Below are positions 5,837 through 6,723 of a stretch of DNA of 6,723 nucleotides, in pieces (positions within the stretch are counted from its first letter, which is position 1; the number at the start of each line of letters is the position of its first letter). The stretch comes from Gemmatimonadota bacterium (GTDB lineage: Bacteria; Gemmatimonadota; Gemmatimonadetes; Gemmatimonadales; Gemmatimonadaceae): positions 1-6,723 of the forward strand of contig JAEUJK010000374.1 in the NCBI GenBank assembly GCA_016794735.1, written 5' to 3'. A program made the position numbers and the translations under genes. The notes under the pieces were generated by a model. The model saw only the letters and a program-made list of their open reading frames with translations. It made no database searches and was not told where the DNA came from.

Positions 5837-6639
5837 GACGCCAGGTGCGACGCGAGGAGGACGGCGAGCTGCTCGGGATGCTCTTCGGGAATGAAGTGCC
5901 CCGCAGCGGGTACTTCGTGCAATGTTGCTCCGGGTATGGACGCGGCGAAAGCCGCGGCGGCACGTCGGTCGCTCCGGTCGTCACGCCCGCAAATGATAGA
6001 CGCGCGGGGCGGCGTATCCCCCATGTCGGGAAGGGAAATCGGTCCGGTGAGCGCGTGCAGGTGTGCGCGGAGTGCGTCGCGCCCGCCCTGGGCGGCAAAT
6101 GGCCTGGCGTAGAGGTCCGCGCTGTGTGTGGCGCGCGCCGTATCGACGAATCGCTTCACGAGTGCGCCGTGCAGCAGGCTCGCTCCGAGTGCCGAGCTGG
6201 CCCATCGCGTCACCCCGCGAATCCAGCGGAGGCTTCCCCATCCGCGCAGCGGCCTCTCAGGGGGCGCCGGGTTCACCAGCACGAGATCCGACACGCGTGA
6301 GGGGTCGAGCTGCCAGACGCGCACCGCAGTGAGCGCCCCGACCCCGTGCGCCACGACCGATGTCCGCTTGACGCCGAGTCGGTCGAGCAAGCACAAGACG
6401 CGGCGGGCATGGGCGTCCAGTCCGAGGTCCGCGCCGGGCCCAGCCACGCTGCGACCGCAGCCCAGCTGGTCCGTCACGATGTACCGGCGGCCTGCCGGGA
6501 GCAGGGGGACGACCTCCCGCCACAGGTGCGAGGTGGTCGGGAAGCCATGGAGGAAGACGACCGGATCACCCTGGCCCCGCGTACCCGCCGCGAAGTAGTA
6601 CAGGCGGTCTCGCTCCAGCTCGACGAACTCCCCGCGCAT
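5833..6639 (-). CDS. Alpha/beta-hydrolase-fold protein lacking the usual nucleophile
   Basis: This protein (268 aa, usual family length) has the alpha/beta-hydrolase layout: VVFLHGFPT with the oxyanion-loop HG at 31-32, TDQLGCGRS (56-64), a nucleophile-elbow strand, a helical cap region (about 125-200), CGRDD (217-221) carrying the likely acid, and AAGHFIPEEHPEQ (245-257) with likely catalytic H248. At the elbow the sequence is VVAHGVGA (95-102). The position that is Ser, Asp or Cys in active members is Gly99, encoded by GGG. Related enzymes such as haloalkane dehalogenases and epoxide hydrolases read AHDxG here, so loss of an Asp is plausible. No signal peptide is seen. ATG 6639 is preferred over TTG 6672, which lies within the candidate promoter. 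A GGGGAG stretch stands just before the ATG. It is the first gene of a three-gene operon. Confidence 0.88.
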   Translation of the reverse strand: MRGEFVELERDRLYYFAAGTRGQGDPVVFLHGFPTTSHLWREVVPLLPAGRRYIVTDQLGCGRSVAGPGADLGLDAHARRVLCLLDRLGVKRTSVVAHGVGALTAVRVWQLDPSRVSDLVLVNPAPPERPLRGWGSLRWIRGVTRWASSALGASLLHGALVKRFVDTARATHSADLYARPFAAQGGRDALRAHLHALTGPISLPDMGDTPPRASIICGRDDRSDRRAAAAFAASIPGATLHEVPAAGHFIPEEHPEQLAVLLASHLAS

Positions 6640-6665
6640 TTCTCCCCGTGATTGGGCCCACCCAA

Positions 6666-6674
6666 AGTACAACA
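6666..6674 (-). promoter_or_regulatory. Candidate extended -10 for the leftward operon
   Basis: Read leftward, TGTTGTACT holds the TG of an extended -10 and TGTACT, four of six matches to TATAAT. No -35 is recognisable. The predicted start near 6660 gives a leader of roughly 20 bases before the ATG at 6639. Just downstream, TTGGG-CCCA-CCCAA (6652-6665) is a short inverted repeat that could fold in the leader or bind a regulator. Confidence 0.35.
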
Positions 6675-6702
6675 GCCGGGGACTAGCGCGGCGCCGCCAA
6701 AA

Positions 6703-6711
6703 TGCTATCGT
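6703..6711 (+). promoter_or_regulatory. Candidate extended -10 for a rightward gene beyond the window
   Basis: TGCTATCGT carries the extended -10 TG and TATCGT, four of six matches to TATAAT, on the plus strand in a short AT-richer patch. Transcription would start near 6718 and leave the window at 6723. No -35 is seen. It implies a divergently oriented gene to the right, which cannot be checked here. Confidence 0.33.
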
Positions 6712-6723
6712 TACCGCCGCTTG

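Noticed and set aside
5438..6112. Plus-strand frame of 224 codons
   Set aside because: It overlaps three ATGA-coupled minus-strand genes with recognisable features, and its own product looks compositional only.
6637..6672. TTG at 6672 as start of the hydrolase
   Set aside because: TTG 6672 overlaps the candidate -10 element, while ATG 6639 has a GGGGAG stretch before it and gives a normal family N-terminus.
1..6723. Search for tRNA, rRNA, CRISPR arrays, insertion sequences and attachment sites
   Set aside because: I saw no cloverleaf-like segment, regularly spaced repeats, transposase motifs or terminal inverted repeats. The window looks like stable chromosome.

Overview
The window is high-GC bacterial chromosome (codon third positions almost all G or C) with seven protein-coding features or parts and no RNA gene, transposon or CRISPR array that I can see. 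The density of Ser/Thr kinases with a membrane hairpin and a helical tail, the frequent lack of Shine-Dalgarno sites and the use of CGTTAG words suggest Gemmatimonadota or a similar high-GC phylum. That placement is an impression from sequence style, not a proof.

Layout. Positions 1-752 (minus strand) hold the first 250 codons of the ATP-dependent protease Lon, which runs off the left edge. Positions 753-1030 are a divergent intergenic region. It holds iterated TGGGTC elements in the lon leader, a perfect 14-bp palindrome and a good extended -10 box for the rightward genes. Positions 1031-2968 and 3002-4972 (plus strand) are two tandem, paralogous transmembrane Ser/Thr protein kinases 33 bases apart, probably one operon. 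Each has an N-terminal Hanks-type catalytic domain, a linker, a short two-helix membrane hairpin resembling the 2TM domain and a cytoplasmic helical C-terminal domain, which the two share. A strong GC hairpin (4974-4995) closes this operon at the convergent junction.

Positions 6639 down to 4995 (minus strand) are a three-gene operon joined by two ATGA stop/start overlaps: an alpha/beta-hydrolase-fold protein, a small TPR protein and an exported glycine-zipper protein. In the hydrolase the nucleophile-elbow residue is glycine instead of Ser, Asp or Cys, so it may be a pseudoenzyme. The right edge (6640-6723) is a second divergent promoter region; a rightward gene probably starts just outside the window.

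Functionally, Lon handles protein quality control and the two kinases look like membrane-tethered signalling proteins whose sensory part is cytoplasmic rather than extracellular. The leftward operon's role is not recognisable. The most interesting points are the shared kinase tail domain, the missing hydrolase nucleophile, the repeat-rich lon leader and the confinement of all TTA codons to CGTTAG.
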